Assembly: GCF_000964545.1 (NCBI RefSeq)
Contig: NZ_BBVD01000008.1
Coordinates: 306,953 to 370,952, forward strand
Direction: 5' to 3'
Origin: Comamonas thiooxydans
Lineage (GTDB): Bacteria; Pseudomonadota; Gammaproteobacteria; Burkholderiales; Burkholderiaceae_C
DNA: 64,000 bases
Each line of letters begins with the position of its first letter. The first letter of the stretch is position 1. Shown here piece after piece: positions 27,001-35,002 of the stretch. The position numbers and the translations under genes were made by a program. Under the pieces are notes generated by a model that did no database searches, was not told the DNA's origin, and saw only the letters and a list, made by a program, of their open reading frames with translations.

Positions 27001-27263
27001 GCGTAACCATCAGTGCCCAGGCCATGGACGCCGCCCTGCGCCAGCGTCTGGCCCCGACCCGACTCGAAGTCATCGACGAGAGCTATCAGCATGCCGGTCA
27101 TGCCGGCGCCAACGACAGCGGTGTGGGCACGCATTTTCGCGTGCGCATCGCCGGCCCTGCCTTTGATGGAAAAACCCGCGTGGCACGCCACCGCCTTGTG
27201 TATGATGCACTGCAAGACTTCATTGACCAGGGTGTTCATGCCATCGCCATTGAAGTACTTTGA
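26997..27263 (+). CDS. bolA: BolA family protein
   Basis: An 88-residue BolA/IbaG-like protein with the class II-type KH-like fold. Visible are LEVIDESYQHAGH, THFRVRIAGPAFDG and RHRLVYDAL with the conserved His. BolA proteins partner with monothiol glutaredoxins in iron-sulfur metabolism and affect cell shape. Coupled to yciB by an ATGA overlap; this yciB-bolA-parvulin order is familiar in Burkholderiales. Confidence 0.93.
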   Translation: MSVTISAQAMDAALRQRLAPTRLEVIDESYQHAGHAGANDSGVGTHFRVRIAGPAFDGKTRVARHRLVYDALQDFIDQGVHAIAIEVL

Positions 27264-27350
27264 GAACGCACTGTTCTGACCACAGGCTCCTTGACGGGAG
27301 CCTGTTGCGTATGGACTGAACTTCACTCACTTTTCTCAATCACAACTCGA

Positions 27351-28142
27351 ATGAGCATGAAACAAAAGCAACTGGCCCGCATCGTGGCCGCCGCTGTTCT
27401 GGGCGCAGCCGCCCTGTCCGCCTCGGCCCAGAATGTGGCCATCGTCAATGGCAAGGCCGTTCCCATGGCCCGCGTCAATGCCTTGAAGACCCAGATCGAA
27501 GCCAGCGGCCAGCCCGTTGTGCCCGAGATGGAAAAGATGATCAAGGATGAAGTCATCGCGCGTGAAATCTTCATGCAGGAAGCCAACCGCCGCGGCCTGG
27601 CCGGCTCCGAAGCCTACAAGCAGCAGATGGAAATGGCACGCCAGACCGTGCTGATCCGCGCGCTGTTTGACGACTTCCGCAAGAAGAACCCCGTGACCGA
27701 TGCCGAAGCCAAGGCCGAGTACGACAAATTCGTCGCTGCCAATGGCGGCAAGGAATACAAGGCCAGCCACATCCTGGTGGAATCCGAAGACCGCGCCAAG
27801 GCCATCATTGCCGAGGTGAAGGCCGGCAAGAAGTTTGAAGACATCGCCAAGAAGGAATCCAAGGATCCCGGATCGGGTGCCCGTGGCGGTGATCTGGACT
27901 GGGCCAACCCCAACAATTACGTACCCGAGTTCACCGAAGCCCTGATCAAGCTCAAGAAGGGCGAGATGACCGACGCGCCCGTCAAGAGCCAGTTCGGCTG
28001 GCACATCATCCGCATGGATGACGAGCGTCAGGCCGAAATGCCCAAGTTCGAAGATGTCAAACCCCAGATCACGCAACAGCTGCAGCAGCAAAAAGAGCAG
28101 CAGTTCCAAGATCAGCTGCGCAAAAGCGCAAAAATCCAGTAA
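27351..28142 (+). CDS. Periplasmic peptidyl-prolyl cis-trans isomerase (parvulin)
   Basis: A 263-residue parvulin with a signal peptide (MKQKQLARIV...ALSASAQ; either ATG 27351 or 27357 fits). An N-terminal SurA/PrsA-like helical chaperone part covers about residues 25-135. A rotamase domain follows with YKASHILVESEDRAKAII, FEDIAKKESKDPGS, GGDLDWA and FGWHIIRMDD. It should help outer-membrane or secreted proteins to fold. It ends at a strong terminator. Confidence 0.92.
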   Translation: MSMKQKQLARIVAAAVLGAAALSASAQNVAIVNGKAVPMARVNALKTQIEASGQPVVPEMEKMIKDEVIAREIFMQEANRRGLAGSEAYKQQMEMARQTVLIRALFDDFRKKNPVTDAEAKAEYDKFVAANGGKEYKASHILVESEDRAKAIIAEVKAGKKFEDIAKKESKDPGSGARGGDLDWANPNNYVPEFTEALIKLKKGEMTDAPVKSQFGWHIIRMDDERQAEMPKFEDVKPQITQQLQQQKEQQFQDQLRKSAKIQ

Positions 28143-28190
28143 CATGATCTAACGTCAGTACCCAAAAGTACTGGCCAGACCATCACCCAA

Positions 28191-28214
28191 GCCCGCGTCA
28201 TGCGGGCTTTTTTT
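28191..28214 (+). terminator. Intrinsic terminator after the parvulin gene
   Basis: A GCCCGC stem with loop GTCAT and GCGGGC, followed by seven T residues. Confidence 0.85.
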
Positions 28215-28217
28215 GTC

Positions 28218-29081
28218 TCACTGCGGCGGATCTGCTATATATTTAGAAGCATCCTGCCCAGACTTGGCATCATCCGGCTGCGTTTCCCCATGCTTTCGCG
28301 GGCGGCAATCCAGGGGCTTGCCTGCGATGCCAGAGGCTTTGTCCGCCCCCTCTTTTGCAGCTTGCGTATTGCCATGCACCTCAGCAGTCAAGGGGCATAG
28401 CGGCAATTGCGCGCTTGACCTGGAGATCTGCGGCGCCATGGCCTCCGCCGCGGCAGCAGGTTCTGTGGTCTCATCGCTGCGGGATGGCGCTTTGGCAGCC
28501 GGCTTTGCGGAGCGCGCCAGGCTAGCAGAGGCTGCAGCACCCGGGGCCGGAGCAGCCTCTGGCCGCAGCACAGGGGCTGATGCAGCTATAGATGCTTCCA
28601 TATCCATAGCTTCTGGTTTTTTCTCTGCCTGGATTCGAGTCTTTTTTTCCGTGGATTTCTGCGCCAGCGCCGCCGCGCCCGGAGCCGATTCCACCAGGGC
28701 GGCGCGATCCGCCCCCTCAACTGCCGGAGCCGGCTGCGATTGAGCTGGCTGGGCCACTGCTTCGGCCCTGGAATCTCGCTCGCCCTCCTTGTCCGGCCCA
28801 CTCCACCAGGCGGCGTGCTGCAGCATCAGCCAGCCCACCAGTCCGACGGCCGCCAGTCCGCCCAGCGCATGACGCAGCCAGAAGCGGTCATTGGCGGCAG
28901 GCTTGTCCATAGGCTCCGTGGGCGCCTGCCTCACAGCTGCCGCGCACTGACGTGCGCGCTTGAGGATGGCTGCGCTGCTTTGCGCACTGGGGCCACGATC
29001 CTCTGCCACGGCCTCGTGGTAGAGCTCGCGCAGCGCATCGGGCTTGTCGTCGCCAGACGGGTTTTCGGGGTGCATATTCAT
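28218..29081 (-). CDS. Membrane anti-sigma factor candidate
   Basis: A 287-residue single-pass membrane protein. The N-terminal about 65 residues are cytoplasmic and charged; one hydrophobic helix spans about residues 70-90. The rest is a low-complexity Ala/Glu/Pro-rich periplasmic region with a Cys near the C-terminus. The start overlaps the ECF sigma gene stop by 4 bp, the standard sigma/anti-sigma arrangement. No HxxxCxxC zinc motif is seen in the N-terminal part, so it is not a classical ZAS-type anti-sigma factor. Confidence 0.65.
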   Translation of the reverse strand: MNMHPENPSGDDKPDALRELYHEAVAEDRGPSAQSSAAILKRARQCAAAVRQAPTEPMDKPAANDRFWLRHALGGLAAVGLVGWLMLQHAAWWSGPDKEGERDSRAEAVAQPAQSQPAPAVEGADRAALVESAPGAAALAQKSTEKKTRIQAEKKPEAMDMEASIAASAPVLRPEAAPAPGAAASASLARSAKPAAKAPSRSDETTEPAAAAEAMAPQISRSSAQLPLCPLTAEVHGNTQAAKEGADKASGIAGKPLDCRPRKHGETQPDDAKSGQDASKYIADPPQ

Positions 29082-29665
29082 GCCAGTTCCTCCAGCGCGG
29101 CGCGCAGTTTGGCACGCGCATAGCGCAAGCGGCTCTTGGCCGTTTCCTCGGCAACGCCGGTGGCCTGGGCAATTTCGGCCAGCGTCAGATCAGCCTCGAC
29201 CTGCAGCAGAAAGCACTCGCGCTGCTCGGCCGGGAGCCGGGCAAGCGCTGCCAGGATGGCCTGGGCCATGAGTTGACGATCGAGCTGCTGCTCGGGCTCG
29301 AAGCCCGAGGCCGCAAACAGGCTTTCGGCCAGCCGCATGGACTCTTGCGTGTCTGCCGACAGGCTGATGCCCGGCCGCTGCCTGCGCCAGTGATCGACCA
29401 GGCGGTTGTGCGCCATGGTGAACAGCCAGGTCGTGAACCTGCTGCGCACCTCATAGCGGCAGGCGCAGTCCACCACGGCAAGCCAGAGGTCTTGCGCCAG
29501 ATCATCGGCCAGCGCCGCATCGCCCGTGTTGCGATAGAAATAGCGCCATATGCGCAGGCTGTGCCGGGCATAAAGCGTCTCGAACGCCGTGGCCTGCCCT
29601 GAGGCATAGCTGCGCATCAGGGCTTCATCGGCAAGTTGGGCTTGGGCAAGCGGCGGTGCAAGCAT
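29078..29665 (-). CDS. ECF RNA polymerase sigma factor
   Basis: A 195-residue ECF sigma factor. Region 2 has TLYARHSLRIWRYFYRNTGD, ADDLAQDLWLAVV and FTTWLFTMAHNRLVDHWRR. Region 4 has LPAEQRECFLLQVEADLTLA and the helix-turn-helix EIAQATGVAEETAKSRLRYA. The start at 29665 (MLAPPLAQ) is preferred over 29695, but ribosome-binding sites are weak for both. It probably belongs to an operon with the exported (PAPS)n protein upstream and the anti-sigma gene downstream. Its stimulus is unknown. Confidence 0.88.
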   Translation of the reverse strand: MLAPPLAQAQLADEALMRSYASGQATAFETLYARHSLRIWRYFYRNTGDAALADDLAQDLWLAVVDCACRYEVRSRFTTWLFTMAHNRLVDHWRRQRPGISLSADTQESMRLAESLFAASGFEPEQQLDRQLMAQAILAALARLPAEQRECFLLQVEADLTLAEIAQATGVAEETAKSRLRYARAKLRAALEELA

Positions 29666-29700
29666 GCCCGCGATTATGCAAACTCCGCAGCCCACTTTGC

Positions 29701-30645
29701 TCAGTTGCGCGGCGGGTCCGGGACAAAACCATTGTCGCCAGGAAAGGGATTGGGCACGCGCGGCTGCGGCGGCCGTGGACGAGGCTCGCGAATCACGCCT
29801 CTGGCGACCAGATTGGCATAGCTGTCGTAACGAATGCGCACCATCTGCCGGGGCTGCTCGGTGTCGGCCTCGAATTCCACCTGGGTGACTTGCGAGCGCT
29901 CCACCGCGCCATGGCCCGTGCCCAGCGAGGGGGCCGGCGAGGGGGCCGGCGAGGGGGCCGGCGAGGGGGCCGGCGAGGGGGCCGGCGAGGCCGATGGTGC
30001 CCGGCGCTCGGCGCTGCGGCTCTTGCTGGCGGCCTGCGGCACGGCGACATCCGCCGCTGCAGATTCAGCCGACGAGGCACTGGCCTGCGCTTGCGGCTCA
30101 TGGAGCGGCCCCTGGTAGGCAGCAGGCTCGGGCAGCTTTTCACGGTACAGCGCGACCCCGATCACGCCCACATCCTGCGGCCTGCCGGTTCTGGCGGCAT
30201 AGGACATATCGCTTTCGGAAAAATAGAACGCGGCCACGTTGTCATTGCTCTTGCGCCAGCCCCGCACGTCATAGCTGTCGCCCGCATCCAGCACATAGCC
30301 GCCTTCGGCGCGAGAGCTCGCCGTGCGGCCATTGATGGCATTGACCCCGTCGACGCTGATGACGCCCATGATGCGGCGGCTCTCGAGGTTGCGGATGCGC
30401 ACCGCATAGTTGGCACCGGGGCGGCCCACCACCCACAGCTCTCCCTCGTGACTGTACTGGGGCAGTACCCGGCCCGTGGCACGTTCGATGATGCTGACCT
30501 GGGCCAGCTTGTGGTTGCCGCGCGTCCAGGCCGAGGCCGGCGCGGCGGCCACCATCGCGACAGCGCAGAGCAGCGAAGCGCGCAGCAAACGGCCGCGCGA
30601 CAGCAAGAAACCTGGAACCGGGGGTTCGATATGGACAGACAACAT
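29701..30645 (-). CDS. Exported protein with (PAPS)n linker, unknown function
   Basis: A 314-residue protein with a signal peptide (LLRASLLCAVAMVAAAPASA). A compact domain of about 150 residues follows (WVVGRPGANYAVRIRNLESR, then VSVDGVNAINGR-like and DAGDSYDVRGWRKS). Next comes a Pro/Ala/Ser linker encoded by a 12-bp tandem repeat, and a Pro-rich tail. The start has a GAGGAGG site; a longer frame upstream overlaps the riboswitch and is not used. The gene lies 35 bp before the ECF sigma gene on the same strand, which suggests a shared operon and a role in sensing. No named family recognised with confidence. Confidence 0.65.
   Translation of the reverse strand: MLSVHIEPPVPGFLLSRGRLLRASLLCAVAMVAAAPASAWTRGNHKLAQVSIIERATGRVLPQYSHEGELWVVGRPGANYAVRIRNLESRRIMGVISVDGVNAINGRTASSRAEGGYVLDAGDSYDVRGWRKSNDNVAAFYFSESDMSYAARTGRPQDVGVIGVALYREKLPEPAAYQGPLHEPQAQASASSAESAAADVAVPQAASKSRSAERRAPSASPAPSPAPSPAPSPAPSPAPSLGTGHGAVERSQVTQVEFEADTEQPRQMVRIRYDSYANLVARGVIREPRPRPPQPRVPNPFPGDNGFVPDPPRN
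29925..29992. repeat. 12-bp tandem repeat, five full copies
   Basis: GCGAGGGGGCCG is repeated five times without error from 29925 to 29984, then breaks down at GCGAGGCC. It encodes the Pro-Ala-Pro-Ser linker. As 12 is a multiple of three, copy-number change would alter linker length without a frameshift. Confidence 0.9.
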
Positions 30646-30844
30646 GGACAAGGCCTCCTCAAGGTACAGCCACAGCGGCGTGAAACAAACTTGTCGGAGG
30701 CTGAAACGCAGCAGCGGACGCAACGGGGTCAAGACAGGCACTCTGATTTGCAAGCATTTGCAACACAGCTTTGCGCTGCAGTTCTGCCCCCGCCGCTGCA
30801 TGTCTGGCACAATCGCGCTCGCTGCAGCCCAAGGCAGGCAGCAA

Positions 30845-30960
30845 TGCTGGGGGTGTCCTGACCAAGACCGGTCAGGGCTGAGAGAGTCCCTTTGAACCTG
30901 ATTGCGCAAGCGGTGTCTTGACCATCGCTTGCCCGAGATCATCCTCGCGCAGGGAAGCTG
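30845..30960 (+). promoter_or_regulatory. TPP riboswitch upstream of cytX
   Basis: Conserved THI-box parts in order: GGGGGTGTCC, GGCTGAGAGAGTCCC, TTTGAACCTGATT and the 3' GCGCAGGGAAGC. Between the last two lies an extended hairpin (GCAAGCG...CGCTTGC) that lengthens the distal arm. It is 90 bp from the cytX start, so thiamine pyrophosphate should repress cytX. Confidence 0.92.
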
Positions 30961-31050
30961 TCCAAGGTGTCAGACCGCGACTGGCCATGTCTTTGCTGGC
31001 TCGCCGCGCAAACCATGCGGCCCCTGCTTCGTTTTTCTGGCGGAGCATTC

Positions 31051-32343
31051 ATGAATTCATCTTCTTCCACATCGGCCAATCGGGCCCTGGCCCCGGTGAC
31101 GGCTAAGGAGCGCGTCTTTGCCTGGCGCGACCATGCCTCGCTGTGGTTCAGCCTGGGCGTGGGCCTGCTGGTCATGCAGATGGGAGCCTATCTGCTGCCT
31201 GCGCTCAGCCCGCTACATGCGCTGATCGCGATCGGCATAGGCTCGCTGATCGGCGCCGGTCTGCTGGGCTGGGTGGGCAAGCTGGGCTGCGACAGCGGCC
31301 TGTCCAGTGCAGGGCTGATGCACAGCGTCTACGGCCGCCACTTCGCACGACTGCCTATCATGCTCAACATCATCCAGCTGCTGGGCTGGGGCAGTTTCGA
31401 GCTGGTGGTGATGCGCGACGCCACCGTGGCGCTGGGCAAGCAAAGCGGCATCATGGGAGCTGCCTACTGGCCCTGGCTGGCCACTCTGCTCTGGGGTGGC
31501 GTGATCCTGCTGCTGATGAGCGGCTCCATGACCACCTTGGTGCGCCGCATCATCTCGCGCGTGGCCTTGCCGCTGGTGATTGCCTCGCTGCTGTGGCTGA
31601 GCTGGCAATTCCTCAAAATGGCCGGCGCCACCGGTCTCGGGACCTTGCTGGCCCGCGAAGGTGCAGGCGGCATGAGCATGCTCGGCGCCGTCGATCTGGT
31701 GATCGCCATGCCCATCAGCTGGCTGCCGCTGGTGGCCGACTATGCGCGCCACGGCAAAAGCGGCAAGTCCGCGCTGTCGGGTGCCTGGACCGGCTTTGCC
31801 CTGGCCAATATCTGGTGCTACTCCCTGGGCGTGCTGGTGGCCCTGACCCTGCCCAGCGAAGACCTGGTCACGGCCCTGCTGCTGGCCCAGGGCGGGCTGA
31901 TTGCCCTGTCGCTGATTCTGATCGACGAGGTGGACAATGCCTATGGCGATGCCTACTCGGGTGCCATGTCGGCCCACAGCCTGCAACCGGGCTGGAGCAT
32001 TCGTCGCTGGGGCCTGCTGATCGCGGCCCTGTGCACGGCACTGGCCATGGTGCTGCCCATGCACAGTCTGGAGCCGTTTTTGCTGCTGCTCAGCTCCTGC
32101 TTTGTGCCGCTGTTCGGCGTGATGCTGGGTCGCCTGGCCTTTGGCACCGATGCCGTGCAACTGATGCAAAAAGCGCCCGCCATGCGCTGGGATGCCGTGG
32201 CCATCTGGGTGCTGGGCATTGCCTTCTATCACCTGCTGCCCTATGTGAGCACGGCCCTGGGCTCGGCCCTGCCCACGCTGGCGCTGACTTTTGTGGTGGC
32301 TCTCGCCACACGCCAGCTGCAGCCTCGCTCCGTTGCCGCCTGA
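31051..32343 (+). CDS. cytX: Putative hydroxymethylpyrimidine transporter CytX
   Basis: A 430-residue permease of the NCS1 (cytosine/purine/thiamine) family with about 12 hydrophobic segments. The N-terminal WFSLGVGLLVMQMGAYLLPA and GWGSFELVVMRDA match CytX. This family is predicted to import the thiamine precursor HMP because it recurs under TPP riboswitches, as here. The start at 31051 has a GGAG site; upstream in-frame starts fall next to the riboswitch. Imported HMP would be used by ThiD, encoded 2.8 kb away. Confidence 0.88.
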   Translation: MNSSSSTSANRALAPVTAKERVFAWRDHASLWFSLGVGLLVMQMGAYLLPALSPLHALIAIGIGSLIGAGLLGWVGKLGCDSGLSSAGLMHSVYGRHFARLPIMLNIIQLLGWGSFELVVMRDATVALGKQSGIMGAAYWPWLATLLWGGVILLLMSGSMTTLVRRIISRVALPLVIASLLWLSWQFLKMAGATGLGTLLAREGAGGMSMLGAVDLVIAMPISWLPLVADYARHGKSGKSALSGAWTGFALANIWCYSLGVLVALTLPSEDLVTALLLAQGGLIALSLILIDEVDNAYGDAYSGAMSAHSLQPGWSIRRWGLLIAALCTALAMVLPMHSLEPFLLLLSSCFVPLFGVMLGRLAFGTDAVQLMQKAPAMRWDAVAIWVLGIAFYHLLPYVSTALGSALPTLALTFVVALATRQLQPRSVAA

Positions 32344-32408
32344 CTGAAACTCAAAGGCAATAGCATCACACGCGCGGTAGAAAGGCTCTGCAGCCATCTC
32401 CTCTGTTC

Positions 32409-33176
32409 TTACTTGGCGCCCGCCGCCTGCAGCATATGAACCACAGCCTTCTGCCCGCGCTGGCGTGCATGGGCCAGGGCCGTCACCCCATCCTTGTCAG
32501 GCAGATTCAGATCCGCCTTCGCGTCGATCAAGGCCCGGATGATGGCCTGATGGCGCGGCCCGCCGTCGCTGAGCACCACGGCTTCCATCAGGCAGGTCCA
32601 GCCCAGCCGGTTGACATGGTTCACATTCACGCCGGCGGCGATCAGCGCCTGGGCCGTTTCCAGATGGCCGCGCTCGCAAGCCGGAATCAGGGCCGTGCCG
32701 CCATAGCGGTTGGTGCTCTTGAGATCGGCGCCATAGGAAATCGTCATACGCACAATCTCCAGCCGGCCCTGCGCACCGGCCAGCAGATAGGCGCTGTCCT
32801 GCATCTGGTTCTGGATATTGGGGCTGGCACCGTGCATCAGCAGCGATCGCGCCACCTCGATATGGTTGGCCGCCGTGGCCAGCAGCAATGGGGTATTGCC
32901 CCGGGCGTCCTGCACGTCGACAGGCGCGTTGCCAGCCAGCAGATTGCGCACCGCCACGGCATCGCCCTGCGCGGCAGCGGCCAGCAATTGCTGGCCCAGC
33001 ATCTGCGGGTCCCCGGCTTTTGGCGCCGCAGCGTCGGCAGGTGTTGCAGCCGCTGCATTCGCCGACGCCCTACTCTGGCAGGCCGTGAGCAGGGTCGCGG
33101 CGGCCAGAGCCGTCAATGCAAGCGTCAATCGGGTGGTCAACGAGGCACGCCCATGGGCGCTGGTTGGCTGGTTCAT
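32409..33176 (-). CDS. Ankyrin-repeat lipoprotein
   Basis: A 255-residue protein with a signal peptide ending in lipobox LTAC (Cys33). About five ankyrin repeats follow from residue 60 (DARGNTPLLLATAANHIEVA, NRYGGTALIPACERGHLETA, DKDGVTALAHARQRGQKAV). Bacterial ankyrin lipoproteins often serve as periplasmic protein partners, for example with catalases or as immunity proteins; nothing nearby indicates the partner. It is convergent to cytX. Confidence 0.85.
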   Translation of the reverse strand: MNQPTSAHGRASLTTRLTLALTALAAATLLTACQSRASANAAAATPADAAAPKAGDPQMLGQQLLAAAAQGDAVAVRNLLAGNAPVDVQDARGNTPLLLATAANHIEVARSLLMHGASPNIQNQMQDSAYLLAGAQGRLEIVRMTISYGADLKSTNRYGGTALIPACERGHLETAQALIAAGVNVNHVNRLGWTCLMEAVVLSDGGPRHQAIIRALIDAKADLNLPDKDGVTALAHARQRGQKAVVHMLQAAGAK

Positions 33177-33299
33177 GGCATTCCTTTATGGCTGTCGGGT
33201 GTTCAGCCCCTGTCAGCTTTCTACAGGAACTATAGCTAGCCACGCAAGTCCGATGGGGGTTACAGCCTGTTTTCAATCGATAAAAGGAGAATCTGCCCC

Positions 33300-33773
33300 G
33301 TGCCTTGCAACCGCTGGATCCGCACCGCCGCCACTTCAAGCCTGATCGCGCTGGGTGCGCTCACCGCCGGCCTGCTGCCGGCCCTCGCACAAGCCCAGGA
33401 ATTTGTCAGTATCAAGGGCAAGACCGTGAATGTGCGCGAGCAGCCCAACACCCGCTCCGCAACCCTCTGGGAACTGAGCAAGGGCTATCCGCTGCAAGTC
33501 ACCCAGCGCAAGGGGCAGTGGCTGCGCGTGAAGGACTACGAGTCCACGCTGGGCTGGGTCCACGCCCCGCTGACCAGCAAGAGCCCGCATATGGTGGTGA
33601 CGGCGCGCACGGCCAATCTGCGCTCCGGCCCCGGCCAGAAGCACAAGCGCGTGGGCAAGCTGGAGCAGCATGAGGTGCTGCAGACTCTGAAAAAGCAAGG
33701 CAGCTGGGCCCAGGTGCAGCGCAGCAACGGCCAGAGCGGCTGGGTGGCCAAGAATCTGGTCTGGGGCTGGTAA
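33300..33773 (+). CDS. Periplasmic SH3b-domain protein
   Basis: A 157-residue exported protein with two bacterial SH3 domains, about residues 35-90 (GKTVNVREQPNTRSATLWEL) and 98-157 (TARTANLRSGPGQKHKRVGK), after a signal peptide ending ALAQAQ. The start is a GTG with a good AAAGGAG site 9 bases upstream. SH3b domains of this kind bind peptidoglycan. Function not known. Confidence 0.85.
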   Translation: MPCNRWIRTAATSSLIALGALTAGLLPALAQAQEFVSIKGKTVNVREQPNTRSATLWELSKGYPLQVTQRKGQWLRVKDYESTLGWVHAPLTSKSPHMVVTARTANLRSGPGQKHKRVGKLEQHEVLQTLKKQGSWAQVQRSNGQSGWVAKNLVWGW

Positions 33774-33798
33774 GCCCTGCAACACGAACACCCAAAGC

Positions 33799-33825
33799 AA
33801 AGGCCTGCAGCAGCGGGCCTTTTTT
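33799..33825. terminator. Bidirectional intrinsic terminator between the SH3b gene and thiD
   Basis: AAAGGCCTGC, loop AGCA, GCGGGCCTTT (one G-T pair) with T residues after it on the plus strand and a shorter A/T flank on the other side. It sits between two convergent genes. Confidence 0.8.
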
Positions 33826-33839
33826 GCGGGTGCCGGCAA

Positions 33840-34712
33840 TCAGCCTTCGACGATCAGCTGCGCGCGCGGCGCATAGCCATGATTGAGGGGGCCGTGACCC
33901 TGGCCGGTATAGACCTCGGCTCCCGCCTCGATGGCGCCCAGAATATAGCGGCGCGCCTCGGTCACTGCGGCCTCCAGCGCCAGCCCCTGAGCCAGGAAGG
34001 AGGCAATCGCCGACGACAGCGTGCAGCCCGTGCCATGGCCGTTATGGGTGACGATGCGCTGCGACTGCAGGCGCAGATAGTCGCCGACCTGCTGGCCTTG
34101 CCGGCCCAGCACATCCATGACCAGATCGCCGCTCAGATGCCCGCCCTTGAGCAATACGGCCGGCGCCCCCATGGCCAGCAGATCGGCCACGGCCGCATCC
34201 AACGCTCCAATGCCGTCGATGTTGCGACCCAGCAGCAAAGCTGCTTCATCCAGATTGGGGGTAATCACCGTCGCCAGCGGGAACAGCTCCTGGACCAGCG
34301 CCTGTGCCGTCTCGGGAACGATCAGGCGGTCACCACTGGTGGCCACCATCACGGGGTCCAGCACCACGTTCCTGATACCGTGGCGACGGATAGCATCCGC
34401 CACCACGCTCACCACATCGGGGGTTGCCAGCATGCCGATCTTGACGGCATCGACGCCTATGTCCTGCACAACGGCATCGATCTGGCCGCGCACGGTATCG
34501 AGCGGAATGCCGTGAATACCCGTCACACCCAGCGTGTTCTGCACGGTGATGGCCGTGATCGCCGTCATGCCGTAGCAGCCCAGAGCCGCACAGGTCTTGA
34601 GGTCGGCCTGGATACCGGCGCCACCGCCGCTGTCCGAGCCGGCTATGGAGAGCACGCGTGCATAGCGCTTTTTTGCGGCGCCGGAGATGGAGGAAGAAGC
34701 AATCACTGTCAT
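33840..34712 (-). CDS. thiD: Hydroxymethylpyrimidine/phosphomethylpyrimidine kinase ThiD
   Basis: A 290-residue ribokinase-fold kinase that phosphorylates HMP twice for thiamine synthesis. Seen: SIAGSDSGGGAGIQADLKT near residues 22-40, VLDPVMVATSGDRL, the ATP-binding VLLKGGH region, and the anion-hole HNGHGTGCTLSSAIA. It is transcribed away from the thiO-thiS-thiG-thiE operon, with the riboswitch of that operon just behind its start. The riboswitch strand does not serve thiD, so thiD needs separate control. Confidence 0.93.
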   Translation of the reverse strand: MTVIASSSISGAAKKRYARVLSIAGSDSGGGAGIQADLKTCAALGCYGMTAITAITVQNTLGVTGIHGIPLDTVRGQIDAVVQDIGVDAVKIGMLATPDVVSVVADAIRRHGIRNVVLDPVMVATSGDRLIVPETAQALVQELFPLATVITPNLDEAALLLGRNIDGIGALDAAVADLLAMGAPAVLLKGGHLSGDLVMDVLGRQGQQVGDYLRLQSQRIVTHNGHGTGCTLSSAIASFLAQGLALEAAVTEARRYILGAIEAGAEVYTGQGHGPLNHGYAPRAQLIVEG

Positions 34713-34782
34713 GGCAAAAATTATCGCCCATGCGCATGGTCAATGCGTGCTGTTTGCGGTTGTGCTGTAATGTCCAACGGAC

Positions 34783-34930
34783 GAAACAGGGGTGTCCCGC
34801 AGGCAAGCAGCCTGTGCGGACTGAGAAACACCCTGGGGCTGCGCCAGCCACGGGCTGCGCACCAGAGCACCATCCGTGCCCTGTGCCCCCTGCACCCGAT
34901 CCAGGTCATGCTGGCGTGGGGAGTTTCACA
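34783..34930 (+). promoter_or_regulatory. TPP riboswitch upstream of thiO-thiS-thiG-thiE
   Basis: THI-box parts: CAGGGGTGTCCC, GGACTGAGAAACACCC, then TGCACCCGATCCAGGTCATG, CTGGCG and TGGGGAGTTTC. Between ACACCC and TGCACCCGATC there is an insertion of about 57 bases closed by GGGGC/GCCCC, an extra facultative arm. It lies about 70 bp before the thiO start and should switch the thi operon off when TPP is high. Confidence 0.9.
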
Positions 34931-35002
34931 AGCCGCAAGGCATGCCGCGTTTTGTCCTGCACATGGCCCTGTTCCTGTGTCCGGATGGAAAACGATTTGC
35001 AC

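Noticed and set aside
29925..29984. CRISPR-like repeat array
   Set aside because: The units are 12 bp, contiguous, without spacers and in frame inside a gene. No cas genes in the window.
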